Source: Caenorhabditis elegans (taxonomy: Eukaryota > Nematoda > Chromadorea > Rhabditida > Rhabditidae). Taken from it: a stretch of DNA of 64,000 nucleotides. The stretch is from the NCBI RefSeq assembly GCF_000002985.6, contig NC_003284.9:15004001-15068000 (forward strand). Direction: 5' to 3'. The notes under the pieces were generated by a model. The model was not told the origin of the DNA. It was given only the letters and a program-made list of their open reading frames with translations, and did no database searches. Below are positions 1 to 13,365 of this stretch, piece by piece (the stretch's first letter is position 1; each line of letters begins with the position of its first letter). The position numbers and the translations under genes were made by a program.

Positions 1-390
1 ATATTTGTAAAAGATATTTACTTTCACCGAAACAAAAAAAACACACACACAAATTAAAAATATTTTTCATAAATAATAATTTATTCATCCCGTAAACACA
101 CAATATTCATAAAATTCCATAGATTACTAACCAAAGTGAAGAAACAAGAGGAAACAGCAGAAACCCATAAGAAATAAAATTGGAAAAAAGAAGGTGAACA
201 ATATTGGAATCATCGCAATTGAAATTGCAACACAGCCTGGAGAGACAAACAATGTTATCGGGAAATGATTGTTATCACAAAATTGAAAATCGCCCACTTT
301 CTTGGAACTTTCCTAAACGCGGCTAAGAAACTGTATTAAATGACCAGAAGTGCAAAAAAAAAAGTAAAGCCGAACAATAAATAAAAAATA

Positions 391-2943
391 TTAATGAACC
401 CTCATATTGGCGTCCATTACAAAAGCCGAATGTGAGTCCGTTGACACACTCGTTCGCGATTCGCGGAGATGTTGGAACTGTTCCAAGTGCGCCTTATCAG
501 TGTAGGCAAGTGATAGGCAGAATTGGAGGATGTTGTTCACAATTGTACTGGTTGCATAGACACCGCCAAGGATCGAGCAAATTCGGATGAGGTATGAGAT
601 CAAGGTTCTGAAAGTGAAAGAAAAAATCTATAGACAGTTACATTTTGGTCTTTAGCGTTGAAATCGTTAAGATGACCAATGCCAATATGTTTTCTTAGAA
701 AACCTGTTTTTATCAGATAGTTTTTTTCTTTCGAAAAATAGTTTCAAATGAAAAATGTGATCTTTGGATTTGATTATAAAAGTATATTGTGAAAGCCATT
801 TGTGCACAGTTATCTTTGAAAATATTTGAAAAAAATCTATTGCGCACTAATTCACAAACGATTTTTTCCGGCATAGCGGCAAATCGGCAAATTGCCGGAA
901 TTGAAAATTTCCGGCAAATGGGCAAACCGACAAATTGCCGAATTTGCCGGAAAATTGGCAACGTGCCGAAAATTTTCGGCAAATTGTGGTTTCGCACTTT
1001 TTCTTATTTGGAAATTTCAGAATATCAATTTCAAATGGCAAAATTAAACGCATCCTATAAATGTTTCTGCAAATTGCCGGAATTGAAAATTTCCGGCAAA
1101 TCGGCAAACTGACAATTTGCCGAATTGCCGAATTTGTCGACAAATCAATTTGCCGAACGGCAATTCTCGCCCACCCCTGCCTTCAAGTATATAAATATTT
1201 TTAACTAAAAAGATTTATCTTAAGCTTTTCATTTATCCAAACTATCATATAAATATATATGTACTTACATTGAAGTTTTGTGTACCTCGATGACATTCGC
1301 TGTAAACTCATACTCGAACAAAATTCCTCCGTGTGAATGCTCTCCTTCCTTCAACTGCTTCTTCTGCAACGCGTTTGTTTATTTTTTCACAAATTTAAAA
1401 ATTAAAAAAAAAACAAACCAAAAATGTCACTGAATACTGGTATGCCATAGTGTAGCTAAAATAGCCGTAGATCTTGGTTGGCACAATTTTGATAAAATAC
1501 CGGTAGATGTCTTGTCCTAAATTTAAGTTTTTTTTTGAAATTATCAACGGTTTTAAAAAACTTGCCTGATTCGCTAATATGTTCAGCTCCGGCCAATGGC
1601 GTTACCAACCCAGGGATTCTTGGTCCAAAATTAAACTTTTCAATTCGATGCGAAATATTTCCAGATTGTTTCTCCTGATGATCAAACATCATCATTGGGT
1701 TACTAATAGACATCACGATCTTCTCCTCTTTTCCTTTTCTAACTTTGAATTTTCCATGAAGACGACATGCTTTTCCATCATCACCATCACCACCTCCATT
1801 ATCAGCTACCAGTTGGAACATTCCCATCCCGTTGCTTACGAGGAACATCTAGAAGAATGAGAATTTTTTTTAAAGTGACCACAAAACGTATCCAAGTTTC
1901 TTGTTATTAAATTTTGAGTTTAAAATTGGTTTTGGATTTTTTGAATCTCTATAATGTGCTCACAATTAAATTTTCAAAAAAATTCATTTCGGTTTTTCCG
2001 CGTTTTTTGTTGATTGCAAACAGTGTTTTTTAAATCAATTTCCAGCCGCTACAAAAAACATAAATTTCAAAATTTGGTTTTTTATATTAACTTCAAGCCG
2101 CTATAGTATTTTTCAAGAGATTTTCGTGATGTTTTGTTCACTATGCAATTCGCCAGCGCTATTTTGATTTTTTTAAATCTATAAAACTCACGATCTGCCC
2201 GGTCCCTCTATGCTGTGTCTTTTTGTTCTTCAAGCGCAGTTCTTTGATATGAGCTGCTTCTTCGTCCTGCTTCTCATTTGCCAAGTGCTCGAGATTTGTT
2301 TCAATATCGTCATCGACATATTCCAACTGTCAAATGCATTCCATAATTTTTCTTATTCTGACTAAAATAACTAACCTCCTCAAGTGCTCGGAGCCCTTTC
2401 TTGTTGTATTGGTCGTGTGCATGTCGGAGAATGGTCCAGTACATTTGCTCTTCATCAGTGAAATCGAATCTAGTCGGATTTTTTTGAATCGTTTGGCGCA
2501 AAAGACCGTCTCCTCCGGAATACTCATCTGATGAGCTAACAACTTGAAGAATCGAGCATGGTGTGTTAATAACCATATCCAAATCTAATAAGGGCATTCT
2601 GCAATTAGGAAAAAATCGATATTTATGGTCGAAAAGACACACTCACTCATCCATCTCTGTGTCTAGTGCAAACCGATAGTCGTACTTTTTGTGGAACAAA
2701 AATGTATACGTCTCCGTGCAAAACAGACAAAAAATTATAGTGAAGCAGATAAAGGAAACTGAAATGTAATTTGCAAATTAATGTGTTTAGAAGAAATAAA
2801 AAATAAAATAAAAACTTACTCGCTCCAGCAGAAACCTTTTTCTCTTCTTTTACATTTTCCACGACCTTCTCGAAAATGTCGAAATCCTCTACAATCTTTG
2901 AGATTCCTTTCCGTTGTCGGATTTCCGACGAGCCGAGTTCCAT
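391..2943 (-). CDS. ERGIC2/Erv41-like ER-Golgi cargo receptor, 8 exons
   Basis: Coding exons: 2943-2820, 2758-2647, 2598-2376, 2326-2192, 1848-1566, 1516-1419, 1363-1269, 607-391. They sum to 429 codons including the stop (428 aa) and all phases agree. The family cycles in COPII/COPI vesicles as the Erv41-Erv46 complex. Family signatures seen: an N-terminal cytosolic helix followed by a membrane segment (ISFICFTIIFCLF); a luminal ACRLHGKF motif (family ACRIHG); SHRIEKFNFG (family SHRIDHLSFG); YFIKIVPTKIY (family QYFIxVVPT); and a second membrane segment near the C terminus, RICSILGGVYATSTIVN. The arrangement resembles ERGIC2 more than ERGIC3, because the cysteine-rich luminal insert of ERGIC3 is absent. 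Intron 5 uses a GC donor (gcaagt). I recall C. elegans C18B12.6 as this gene but cannot confirm it. The exon 5 start (acceptor ttctag) is the least certain boundary. Confidence 0.9.
866..1180. repeat. TTGCCG-rich interspersed repeat in intron 7 of the ERGIC-like gene
   Basis: Dense direct and inverted copies of ggcaaattgccg, ending in the typical edge cgcccacccctg. Related copies lie at 3746-4222, 12961-13365 and 34083-34207. It sits between exons 7 and 8 of the minus-strand gene. Confidence 0.85.
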
Positions 2944-3745
2944 TTTTCAATAGAAAAAATCCGAATAAATATAAGTTAAGTAGTAAAATGCGTGGTTTTC
3001 TCTTCGGGCACTGACAAGTCCGCAAACACCACGCAGACACATTGCGTCCTCCACATAAGTTTTTCGTCGAAGAAGAGTGAAAGAAGTGATTTGTAATAAA
3101 CTGGCAAAACTTGTCGGAGAGCAATAATCACCACAACAGATGGCAAAAAAAATTATCAGTGGGGTGATATTAATGTTACAAAGAGTAGAAGTAGAATAGA
3201 ACAGAAAATAAAAACCAAAAATGAAAAATCGATAGATTTTATTGGGCAGCCATCGGAAAGGCAGGAAACAAAGAAGAATAGTGAGCAGTGTCTGATGGCA
3301 CAGAAAAACTGGAAAAACAACATTTGTGTAAGGTTTTTGTCGAGAAAGCTAGCGAACAAGAGTTGAAGATCGAAAATTAAAAGTTAGTCAAAGATGACAT
3401 TTCTAAATTCTCTAAAGTTGGTTTGAAGATGCCCTTGAAATGTGTCTATACTTGCAATAAACCGCATATTTTCAACACAAAAACATGTTTGTTGTCTTAA
3501 GTGACGAATTTTAATTGTTAAGTAGAAGATATACCCTAAACACACACTTTCAGCGGTGATAAGCAAACAGGAAAATGCCAGGTTGTTGTGCCAGTATCAA
3601 TTTTTTGGACTCGGAACAATTTTTGAACTGCTCCAATTTTGTGTTAATCTGAAACATATTTTGTAATGTATACCTTAAAAACGAAAGTACAATGACCTTA
3701 CAATTAAAAGGAGAAAAAAAAATTATATCGACGATCTCCAGAACA
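2944..3745. other. 5' flank of the ERGIC-like gene, no gene seen
   Basis: Upstream side of the minus-strand ERGIC-like gene. Short open frames run in several phases but none has splice logic or family resemblance. Any promoter would lie here; I see no specific site. Confidence 0.5.
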
Positions 3746-4222
3746 AGGGTGGGCGGCGATTGCCGTTCGGCAAATTGATTTGTCGACAAATTCGGCAAAT
3801 CGGCAAGTTGCCGGTTTGCCGATTTCCCGGAAATTTTTATTTTCGACAAATTGTCGATTTGCCGTTTGCCGGATATCAGATTTGTCGGAAATGTTTAGAA
3901 GGATATTTTATGAGACGGAATTTTTACATTTTTTTATAGAACTTGCTTACTTTTCAAAATAGATGTAAGAACATTCATAGGATGCGTACAATTTTGCCAT
4001 TTAAACTTGAAATTTTGAAATTTTCAAAAAAATATAAATAACGAAAATTTTCGGCAAATTGTATTTTTTCCGGCAAATTCGGCAAATCGGCAATATTGTA
4101 AAATTTGCCGATTTGCCGGAAATTTCAATTCCGGCAATTTTCCGATTTGCCGGTTTGCCAGAAAATTTCAATTCAAGAAATTCGCCGATTTGCCAGAAAA
4201 AATCATTTGCCTCCCACCCCTG
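3746..4222. repeat. Complete palindromic TTGCCG-family repeat
   Basis: Opens with agggtgggcggc and closes with the inverted counterpart cctcccacccctg. The interior is built from inverted copies of cggcaaatcggcaa around an AT-rich core. It is the longest complete member here and has no coding capacity, consistent with a non-autonomous palindromic element. Confidence 0.85.
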
Positions 4223-7040
4223 CTCCAGGATATGGAAAAACTGAGGTTTTTCCAATTTTCAAAAAAATCACATAAATATAGAGAACAATTTTTTTTTTGA
4301 ATTTTTTACTATGAAGTTCGGTTATTGTGGTGTCATATGCATGTTTTACAGCAATTCCAGGTTTGCTAGCTATATTAATAATCTCTCCGTGCCTACATCA
4401 AATTTAATCTTAGCTCTGCACTAAAAACAAAGTTTATCCCATTGTTTCTAATATGCCAATCGGTTATTTTTTTTGTAAATGAATTCTTGAAAATCGGCTT
4501 AGTTTTTCTACCAATTGGTTTCACGCTCAAATCCTACTATCATCGTATTTTTGAAAACATCACATAAGATTATTGTTCGCCCACAGACTAATTCGGATTC
4601 GATCTCTGAAACTCTCTCCACTCTACAATTAGTAGTTTTAATTTCATTTGACAACAGGTAATTTGTTCACATTTCCAGATTTTCTTTCATTCGACTCTAG
4701 CCGACGCCGCCCACATCACTTTTTTTTGGCACTTCATCAAAAGCAGTCTAAAGAAATTTAAATGGGTCACTTTTTTTCATCAAGACGTACATACGTGCGA
4801 GTTTTAATTTCACTGCCTATGTGCACGTAAAATAACATCCGCTTTTTAATAAGGGTAACACATGTTAAAAAGGTCCACGGAACAACACGAAGAAGGAAAA
4901 TGAATTCTAGGAATTTGTGCGCTCACACCCGCAAACTTGTCAGAGCATTTTGCTTGATAATTACCTTTTCTAACAACTAACACTGGATTGCTTTCTTTGT
5001 AACAAGCTCGTTTTTGTTATTTTTTCGTTTTCACACTCAATTAAAATTAGTAAAGGCGCGTGTTATTGTAAATGTAAATGTGTTATTTTATGCTTCAGAC
5101 CAAATGATTTTTTTCTCCAATTTTTTGAAAATCAACTTTTTTTTATCGATACTCATAGAAGTTGCAAAGCTTTGAGTTTTACAATGCCCCAACTCCTATC
5201 TTGCGACCCCATTTCCTTGTCAACGTATCAGCCATTCTGTAAGGAACTAATTTCGTGCCCTTTGATTGTTTTATTATTCCGGAAAGCGTGTCAAACATGT
5301 TGAAATTTGTCCTTAGCCTGCTAAAATAAGGTATTGGTATCATAATTGGAATTTTCGCGTGCTTACCAAGTAATTAGAAACATGTACGTTTCAAACGAGC
5401 TTGGAGACTACGGTAGTGACGTTAGTAATTGTTCGTTTCGGCAGTGAACATTATAAAGCCTGTATTCAGCTTTCAGAATGTGGAAGTTTGGTTCTAAAGA
5501 TATTCAGATTGTTTAAAAGGTTAAAACGAACTTTTGGACACTTGTCAAACTTTCGAAAAATGTAGATTTTCCTATCTCGAACTGTTGAGCATTGCAGGCT
5601 TCAGTTATTACTCCTCCAATGTACTAATAAAATAAATACCGATTATGGCCCCCGACGTTTTTGAGAGGCGTAGAAGACATAAGATATGCAGTGTCTATCG
5701 CGGAACTTGATCGATGTCGGCCGCGCATTCACCAAAAGGCCCGGGAAATTCCAGTTGTTCAAAGATAAAAGATCAAACTATGTAGGGACATAAATTGGCG
5801 CTTTATATATAGTTAATGATATAGAACAAGTAAAAAATGTGTTTGGATAACGTTCAACCATCTAGAATATTCACCAAAAATCAAACAAAAAAAAAAGACT
5901 CCACAAGAATCTGATTTTCATGAACCCCCCCCCCCATATGTTTTCTGTCCAAATGCCACTAATTCATTCTTATTCAGAATTTTCTTTTCTCAACTTATTG
6001 CATTGTTATTGCTGTGACTCAGCACCGCCTGTTTGCAAATCTTGGACAACAAGCGATGAATAGATTAGAGAGGCTGAAATTCATAAATACCCTTTCTCCG
6101 AACAAATTGTGCATTGCTTTTTTTCCCTGAAAAACGCATCTCATTTTAGAATGTGTAGTGGTCCGTAGGAAAAAAGGTAAGAAACAATTTCTCCACATTT
6201 TTTTCTCCTTTCATTGGCCAGGAAGAAGAGAAAAAGATTTCTCGTAATTATCGCTGGTGTGGAGTGAGACTGAAAATGACTAAGCCCTCGGCTTCTCCAG
6301 CTTCTTCCTTTTTTTTCCCTCCTGTCGTCGTTTCTAACAATTGCATGGTGCCCAATGGCTGTCATCCTTCTTTTGCTTAACGAAAATACCTATTTTTCTC
6401 CTTTTCCTCTCATTTTTTTCATGCATTTCAGACCCCTTTTGAACACCTCAATTAATTGATTTTTTCCGTGAGGTTCTTATTTTCTCGACATACCCCTTTC
6501 CTAGAACGTTTTAAAATAGAACCTTAGGTATGTTCCTTGAATTTTATACTTTGGAATTTCTTTTAGTACAAGTTGGCCGTGTTTTCCTCTTTTTCTTTCT
6601 GAAACACAAGAATTTGTTGCAAAACAAAATTAATTCTCGAGTCCTTGTTGTTTGTTAAACAATGGATCAAAGTCAACCAATTACAAGGAATATTTGAAGA
6701 ATACGATGTTCGGCAAAAACTCTTGAAAAAAATTCTCTTAATGGTTTTCGAAGTTTTTTTATAAGCACAAAATCCATGAGATACGACAAAATCACTTTAA
6801 ATTTCTGATCTAGCTGAAGTTTCGGACTGAGAAAATTGTTCTGTTATGCTTTATGGATTACGCGTTTCCAAGTTACAATTTGAAGACAACTGTATTTTCC
6901 GGTTTTCGGTTAACGCATCTACAATGCGGCCAATTATGTATTATATAGGATCCCTGTTTATTTGAGAGGTTTAGGACATTTCTGAACTTTTTTATAGTAT
7001 CGGAATCAGAAAACGAAAAAACATATTTTCATACAATGTC
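4223..7040. other. Gene-free stretch with one C11 tract
   Basis: No ORF with coding character or splice structure. It contains an 11-C run at 5925-5935 preceded by an A-rich stretch. A short motif, gcgctttatat followed by agttaatgat, at about 5799 recurs near 37968. Confidence 0.5.
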
Positions 7041-7230
7041 ATTCTGGCTAGGCCTTTCATGAAAGCGAGGCGCGAAGAGGGCACACCATGCCCGCCCTAC
7101 TCCCGCACTATCACACACTGTGTACTGCGGCCTACGCTGCGCGGGACCTCGCGCCACTATAGCTGTGTGCAACGGATAAGGACGATGGTGTGGTGCGGGC
7201 GAGAGTAGAGCCCTCGTGGAAGGCCTAATT
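7041..7230. repeat. GC-rich element with imperfect terminal inverted repeats
   Basis: A GC-rich island in AT-rich DNA. The left edge ctggctaggcctttcatgaa pairs imperfectly with the right edge (reverse complement aattaggccttccacgaggg). The interior also has complementary segments around caccatgcccgcc and tggtgcgggcgaga. It resembles a MITE-like foldback; the family is unassigned. Confidence 0.55.
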
Positions 7231-10200
7231 CTGACATCTTAAAAATTTGGAGCAGAAGAGCACAAAGTTGAAAATTCCACCTCGAAGAGATTTGTAATTA
7301 GCGTTTTGTAATAAGCATTCGAAAACAAAAACAATTATGGAAAAAAATAGCCAAAATTATTTTCTGTAACCCGGCTCCTAACGATAATTCAATATTTTGA
7401 CTAAAATTTGATTTCAAATTCCACACCTTTATTTCATTTCACTTCATCAGCTAAATCTTTTTTTTCTTTATTTCCTCCTTTCTTATTTCTCCATTTTACG
7501 TATCAAACCAACAATAATACAGTAGAAATGGACTTTTTTCACGAATCCCTAGACATTTCGTATCTTCCGCCAAGTTTTTCGTTTTTTTGTGCTCCCTGGT
7601 TTTCGGCTCTTCTTTCAAAACTCTTATCTTGTGTCTTTTCAAAATCGAAATTTAGCCAAATGTCCGACACATCCCCTCAGAGAGAACAAACGTTGAGAAA
7701 AGATAGTCAAAATCTAATATGGGCCACTAATCCCATGGGAATCAACAACCCATGTTTCTGTCTCAAATTTTATGATCTAGTACTCCGCGCAACTCAAACT
7801 TTTCCCCGTTTTTGGCAATGGAGTGTTGCCTAAAATCCCATTTTTAGTTTCAACTTTCTTTCTTCCATGTATCCCACAAATTTTACTGACCCCATTCATT
7901 GGAGACCCGTCTGGGTCATTTCACGTTTTTTTTCGTGTGTTTCATTTTTTCATTTCATCTGAATTTGAAACAAGTTTATTGAATATTGTGGATCGAGTTG
8001 CTGGAGAAAAAAAAGAAGCAACAGAGAGAATTATCCAATCTATGGAGCCGGAGATCAGATTAGCCGTCGCACAGCCTTACAGCCATACGCGTCATCCCTC
8101 TTTTTTTGTGTGTCCCTAAACGTTACAATTTCTTTCTATCAAAGGTTATGTCAGCGTCTTAACTGACCGCCAAAATTGGATTGCAACCACGGTCCGACCA
8201 AGTTCGTAGAGGCGGAAAATGTGTCTTTTATCCAGGAATTCTTGTCCTTTTTTTACATCCAACTCTCGTTTCTCCTTTTGGTGTAGAAAATGTTGTTCTT
8301 ACTTATGTATGTGCAATCAAGCTCATAATAATTTTTTCTTTCCTAATATGCCCGTGCTGTCTAGATCTTGTGGACCGCCGGAACTTTACGTTAAAATTAA
8401 ATTTTCCACGAGCAACTCCGGATGTCCTCGGGCAATATCTTTAGGAACGTTTTTCCATCTTCTTCCCTAAACTAAGCCAGAATATCAAAAGTCCAACTGT
8501 TCCTTAGATTGCCTACTGAAATTTCTTGTTTTAAAGGTTTTGTAACATCCCGGAACTAAATAGGACTACTAGAAGGGATAAAAAATAAAAAATAAAAACT
8601 TTCAGATAAATAACAAAAAAATGTCATGCATTTCTTACCAGTGATGTTTTATTTATTGCTCTCTAAACATGAACACGTGAACAATGTTGACGTGTTCCAA
8701 ATGCACTTGTTCAATAACTTTCAGTTTTATAGAACTTATAAAAAACATAGTGCATATGTTTGTCACTTTAATTGCCCTTGTTGTACCATGTTCGGTTGAC
8801 TTTACTGAACAAAAGTTCAGCTGGGAAATTGAACGTTCTAGCTATTTCCTTGTTGACTTCTTGTTCGTTTTTGTTTGTTCTTGATGTTTTTTTAAAATAA
8901 TATTATAATATTTCAGCTGTTTTTAAATATTATTTATATTGTCAGCCACAATACATAAACCATATCCATAATATCTGTTCATTGATCTTTTAGCTTTTAA
9001 CTTAAAATTGAAACAATATGTACTTTTAGACAGTGCCTTAATGACAACAATTGACCTAAAATGGTTCAAACATTGTACCTGGCATGAAAACAGAAATATG
9101 TGCCCATAGAAAATACCTAACAAAAAATATATTGTGTTGTTTCCATCCCTGAAATATATAGCCTCTAACAACCGATTAACACTATGCGACCTATTTTCTG
9201 GTGTTTAGCTGTTATTGATTTTTTTTTCTTAATTTCACATATTATATTTAGGAATTTTCACATTTTTGTTATTCCGGGCTTTAAATTATAGTTTCTTCTT
9301 GATAAAGGTGGTGTAGTCGAATTTTTATTATTTTTTATTGTTTTATTAGACTTTACATTGTCCAAAAACACCAAATTTTATAATGAAACTTATTGAAAAC
9401 TTCTCAAAAAAAAAGTTATGACGGCTCAAAAACTGGTCTAAAATTAGTTAAAATTTGATATTTGACCGACTTGTCAAGCGGCTGGAAACAATTGTTTTGA
9501 AATTACCGTCAAATTTAGAATATACAATGTAATTATCTTACATTTTCAACTTTATTCAAGTATTTTAAAGTCTATGGACGGCGAGATTCTGTTTAAAAAA
9601 TGTATTTCGAATTTAACATCCTTCTCATTTGTTCCCAGAATTCTAGATTTAGAAAATTGCTTTATTATTGTATTTTAATGAGATCAAATTAATTTCATAT
9701 TCGATTTGAAAAATATCTCAATTTAGATTTTTATATTTACTATTTCCATCATCCGCCTTGTGATCCTGTCTGATGATCTCACTCTTAAACCCTTGCCATA
9801 TTCTAATACATAAACCAACTTTGAAACACTAGAAGCCATACAGCTATCACTTCCCCGCATTCTATTTTAGCTTTTTTTCATCGCAATGTCCTCTAGTTCA
9901 GCTCCTTAAAAGCTCATAAGCCGACCCATTGACCCGAAACAATGCATAACCTTTTTCCGCTGCTCACTTCACTTTTATGGGAACAAGTTGGAATGGCCAA
10001 GAGGAATGTAGCTGTTTGAAGACAAAAGAGCACTTTCTATTTTCTGTCAGTTTCTCATCATTCATCACCGGCCGGGGAGGGCACTGACGACTCAATTTAT
10101 TGTTGTGCCTCCTCCCACCAATTGGCTCGATTATTTGTGAAAATGCGCTTGTGCTGGTCCGTTTGAAATAAAGAAGCAAGTGCGGGCCTGTGTGCGGGTG

Positions 10201-10757
10201 ACTTTTGACAGCTGACAGGGGCTATGAAATTCATTGCGTCTTATATCACATTATATGAAATGTTACAAACATGTTCTCATTAATTCATGTTTTTTTTTTG
10301 GAATTTCCCCTTCTTTTTCCTTAAACTTTTCCCGCTAGCTAGAATGTCTGAAACTCATTTTTCAATTCTCAATTTCTATTTCTTCTTCTTGCCTCTAGAG
10401 TCAAACTTATCTTCTAGTGTTTTGACGTTTTCAGCAGGCATCTAGTTTTTTTTCTCCACAACAAAAGGAAACGATCACGTTTCTATTTGTAAGAACGGAA
10501 AATGCATGTTTTTTTTCTGAGTGCTACTAGACCACTTCTTGGTAATATGCATGGAAATGCGTAGGTGACAAATTGAAATTCAGCATTTCTTAAACTCAAA
10601 AGTCGGCAGCGTTCTTCAGGCTTTGTGGACGGGTTACTGAAAAACATTGAGCAATCTAATTTCTGAGTGTTTTTGATTATGAACGGAGTCAATACTAAAA
10701 ATTGGTTGAATCGGGAATCATTGTTTCAGGTAAACGTGAAAAATTTAAATTCAAACA
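7231..10757. other. Gene-free stretch
   Basis: Several ORFs up to 141 codons occur but they are pyrimidine-rich (phenylalanine/serine/leucine-heavy) and have no splice structure or recognisable domain. A near-perfect 27-bp palindrome centred on 8684 is noted separately. Confidence 0.5.
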
Positions 10758-11020
10758 TGGGCACGGGTGGCTAAGTGGTAGTGGTTAGCACTGTCACCCA
10801 CGAGGTCGCAAGTTCAATTCCACCTCACCCCAAAGGCTCACCCAGCCGACTCAGAAGTTCACAAAAAGTGAATCGGCCGTACCGCTAGTCCCGGTACGGC
10901 TTAAATTGAGACTAGAAGAAATATAAACGCCACTAGTAATCCTGATAATTATGTTGTCCGCAGGAGGTTTCATCGGCACACCCTTGAACCCAACGGACAA
11001 CTTTTACCTTTACCTTTATC
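10758..11020 (+). repeat. tRNA-derived SINE-like element, type A, copy 1
   Basis: The first about 75 bases look like a tRNA: an A-box-like tggctaagtggt and a B-box-like agttcaattcc at tRNA spacing. A unique tail follows (ctcacccagccgactcagaa, then a hairpin ggccgtaccgctagtcccggtacgg). The tail ends in cttttaccttta repeats. A second copy is at 18636-18846. The tail argues against a functional tRNA gene. Confidence 0.75.
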
Positions 11021-12285
11021 TTATGAAATATCAGTATGTCAAAAACTTATATTTGCAACCTAACCACATGTTCCTATTAAATTATTATTTCAAATTGAAC
11101 AAGTGGGAAATTCTTTTTTTCTTGGTACATCTACTGCATATACATCTACTACACAATACGTATTCTTATTGTTTTTTAAAGCTTTTTTTAACGGCAAAAA
11201 TTATGTTTGAATAAAGGCTTTTAACATTTTTCCAGCTTTCCTTAAAAACAATTTAAAAACGTTCTCTCAAACGTTTCATTATCAAACTTTATGTGAGTAC
11301 GTTTATTTTAAAATTACATAGAATTAAGCAGTTGTTTATTACTACCCAAGTTCATATTTGTGGGCTATCTTAAAAATTTCCTCAATGTCGTGGCTGTCTG
11401 CATTATCATAAGGTTTCAACTTGAGCTTGAGCCTTCTATGAATAGACAGCTTTCCTATATAAAAACTGGTTTTTGAGAATCGTTTTCCGACCGGAGATGT
11501 GAAAGGTTTCGTTTTTGTTCTTGTAAGCTTTATACCGAGTATGTCGAGCAAAACAATCAGGTTTTGCTTGCTTCGCAAAATTCATCACTTCACGTTATAC
11601 TCATTTTGATCTGTTTGTGTCTGGAACTTTCTTTTCAATGCATGCTGGGTGGGCGAGATCACAAGACTCACTTTCCGGAGTTGCTGAAAGACCCGGATGT
11701 CATGTCAGACGAAGAGTGTTGATCCCCTTGGCTTCTGTTGATTTTGTGTTCAAACTTCCCACCTTCATTGCTCATTTTAATGATCTCTAAAAAAAATTTG
11801 AGAAAAAAAGGTCATTGATGTTTTCATGTTCTCTCACGATGCCACTTCGGGTTCCAGACCGCTCATGAGAAACGCAAGTGAAACATGAGTCGGAGATAAC
11901 CTTGTCTATCGAGTCGCTGATGATGAAGCTAGACAGCGTTTGGCTCTTCCTCTTTTTACACACATGGTTTTCTGCGAGACTCGTTGAGAAGTGTGATAGT
12001 GTGATAACAACCTATCTTTGAGAAAATTCATTTCATCAGTTTAGTTCCAATTTTTTTTCCCGATCGCTGATCTTTTTTTTCTATCCATTCCCATTTCTTC
12101 AAAGCATAAGTATGGCAATTTTTCTTTTTTCCTCTGCCGAATAAAAAAAAACTTAAAACAGATTTTTGCTCCGCTACGTGATGAAAGAATCGTGCGTGTG
12201 CGTGAGGAGAAGGAGGGACCTTGTTTCTTTTTTTCTGACCAAAATTACTCTATTGCTACGCGTTTGAGCATATTCTAGGATAAGA

Positions 12286-12425
12286 AGGGTTTGGAAAAGA
12301 AGAAGAACAAGAAGAAGCAGCAGCAGTAGCTGAAGAAGAAGCCGCCTGACGGAAGAAAAGGAAAGAAGAAGGCGAAGAAGGCGAAGAAGAAGAAGAAGAA
12401 GAAGAAGAAGCAGAAGAAGGACAAC
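12286..12425 (+). repeat. GAA/GAAGAA-rich purine microsatellite
   Basis: Long imperfect run of gaagaa with interspersed cagcag. It creates a serine-rich open frame on the minus strand that is low complexity and not a gene. Just 5' lies a homopurine-like stretch; nothing else is recognisable. Confidence 0.85.
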
Positions 12426-12960
12426 AACTACACGTCCGTTGTCGCAAAATATTCAGTGAAAAAGACATGATAGAGTGAAGAAGGAAAAGAAGAAGCTTTC
12501 ACAACTATTTCTAGAGCGCCACACACACACATACATACCCCCCACTTGTAAAAACATTAGCCAAGAATAGGTTATTTTAGTACTTTGTTTTACTTTTTTT
12601 TTCTCCTTCTCCAGAGTTTCAAAATGACTTTGCTTGTCAAATCGTTTTTTATTTCTCTACTCGCCAACGTTTTTTCTCATCTTTTTTTGGACATTCTGGA
12701 GAGTGGAATTTGATTTGGACCCTGCCATGCGGTCTAACTGACCGTTGAAAAACCACCCAGCTTGTGACGTCGGAGAGGATTCTTATTTGTTGTTTTCTTC
12801 TTACTGGATGATATTTTGTGATGATATTTTGTACAACGGTGAAATTTGACACCTGGTATTGTAATTCTGAAATCCACTTAAAACTTGGGTGGAATTTTTT
12901 TTTTCAATTTTCTCAAAACAAGATCTATATTTCTAAATCTTTAATTTTAAACAACTGAAT

Positions 12961-13365
12961 CAGGGGTGTGCGGCAAATTTGCCGAATTTGCCGTTTGCCA
13001 AGTTCGGAAAATTTGCCGAATTTGCCGAGCTCGGCAAATTTTAAAAAAGTAGACTTGCCGAATTTGCCGAGCATACATCAAAAATTTTAAAATTTGACCA
13101 AAACTATTGATTTTATCCCCAAAAATTTAGTAAAATGATGAGTTATTTTGATGTTTAAGCAGACACACTACATGGAACTTATTCAGAAACCAGATGTATG
13201 CCAAGATTTTAGTAGTTTTGGTGCTCCAACAATCATTAAAAAAATACCCATTTTTTCGGCGTTTGAGTAGCACGGCAAATTTGCCGAATTTGCCAATATT
13301 GGACAAAGAGATTTGCCGAATTCGCCGAGCTCGTCAAATTTTGAAATTTGAAATTCACATCCCTG
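12961..13365. repeat. TTGCCGAATTTGCCG repeat, variant with gtgtgcggc ends
   Basis: Begins caggggtgtgcggcaaattt and ends caaattttgaaatttg followed by cacatccctg, an inverted edge. The inner arms are repeated tgccgaatttgccgagc. It is a diverged relative of the gggtgggcggc family members elsewhere in the window. Confidence 0.8.

Noticed and set aside
7408-7833. 141-codon plus-strand ORF
   Set aside because: Phe/Ser/Leu-rich composition from T-rich DNA, no domain, no supporting splice sites.
12256-12468. Serine-rich minus-strand ORF
   Set aside because: Direct translation of the GAA microsatellite.
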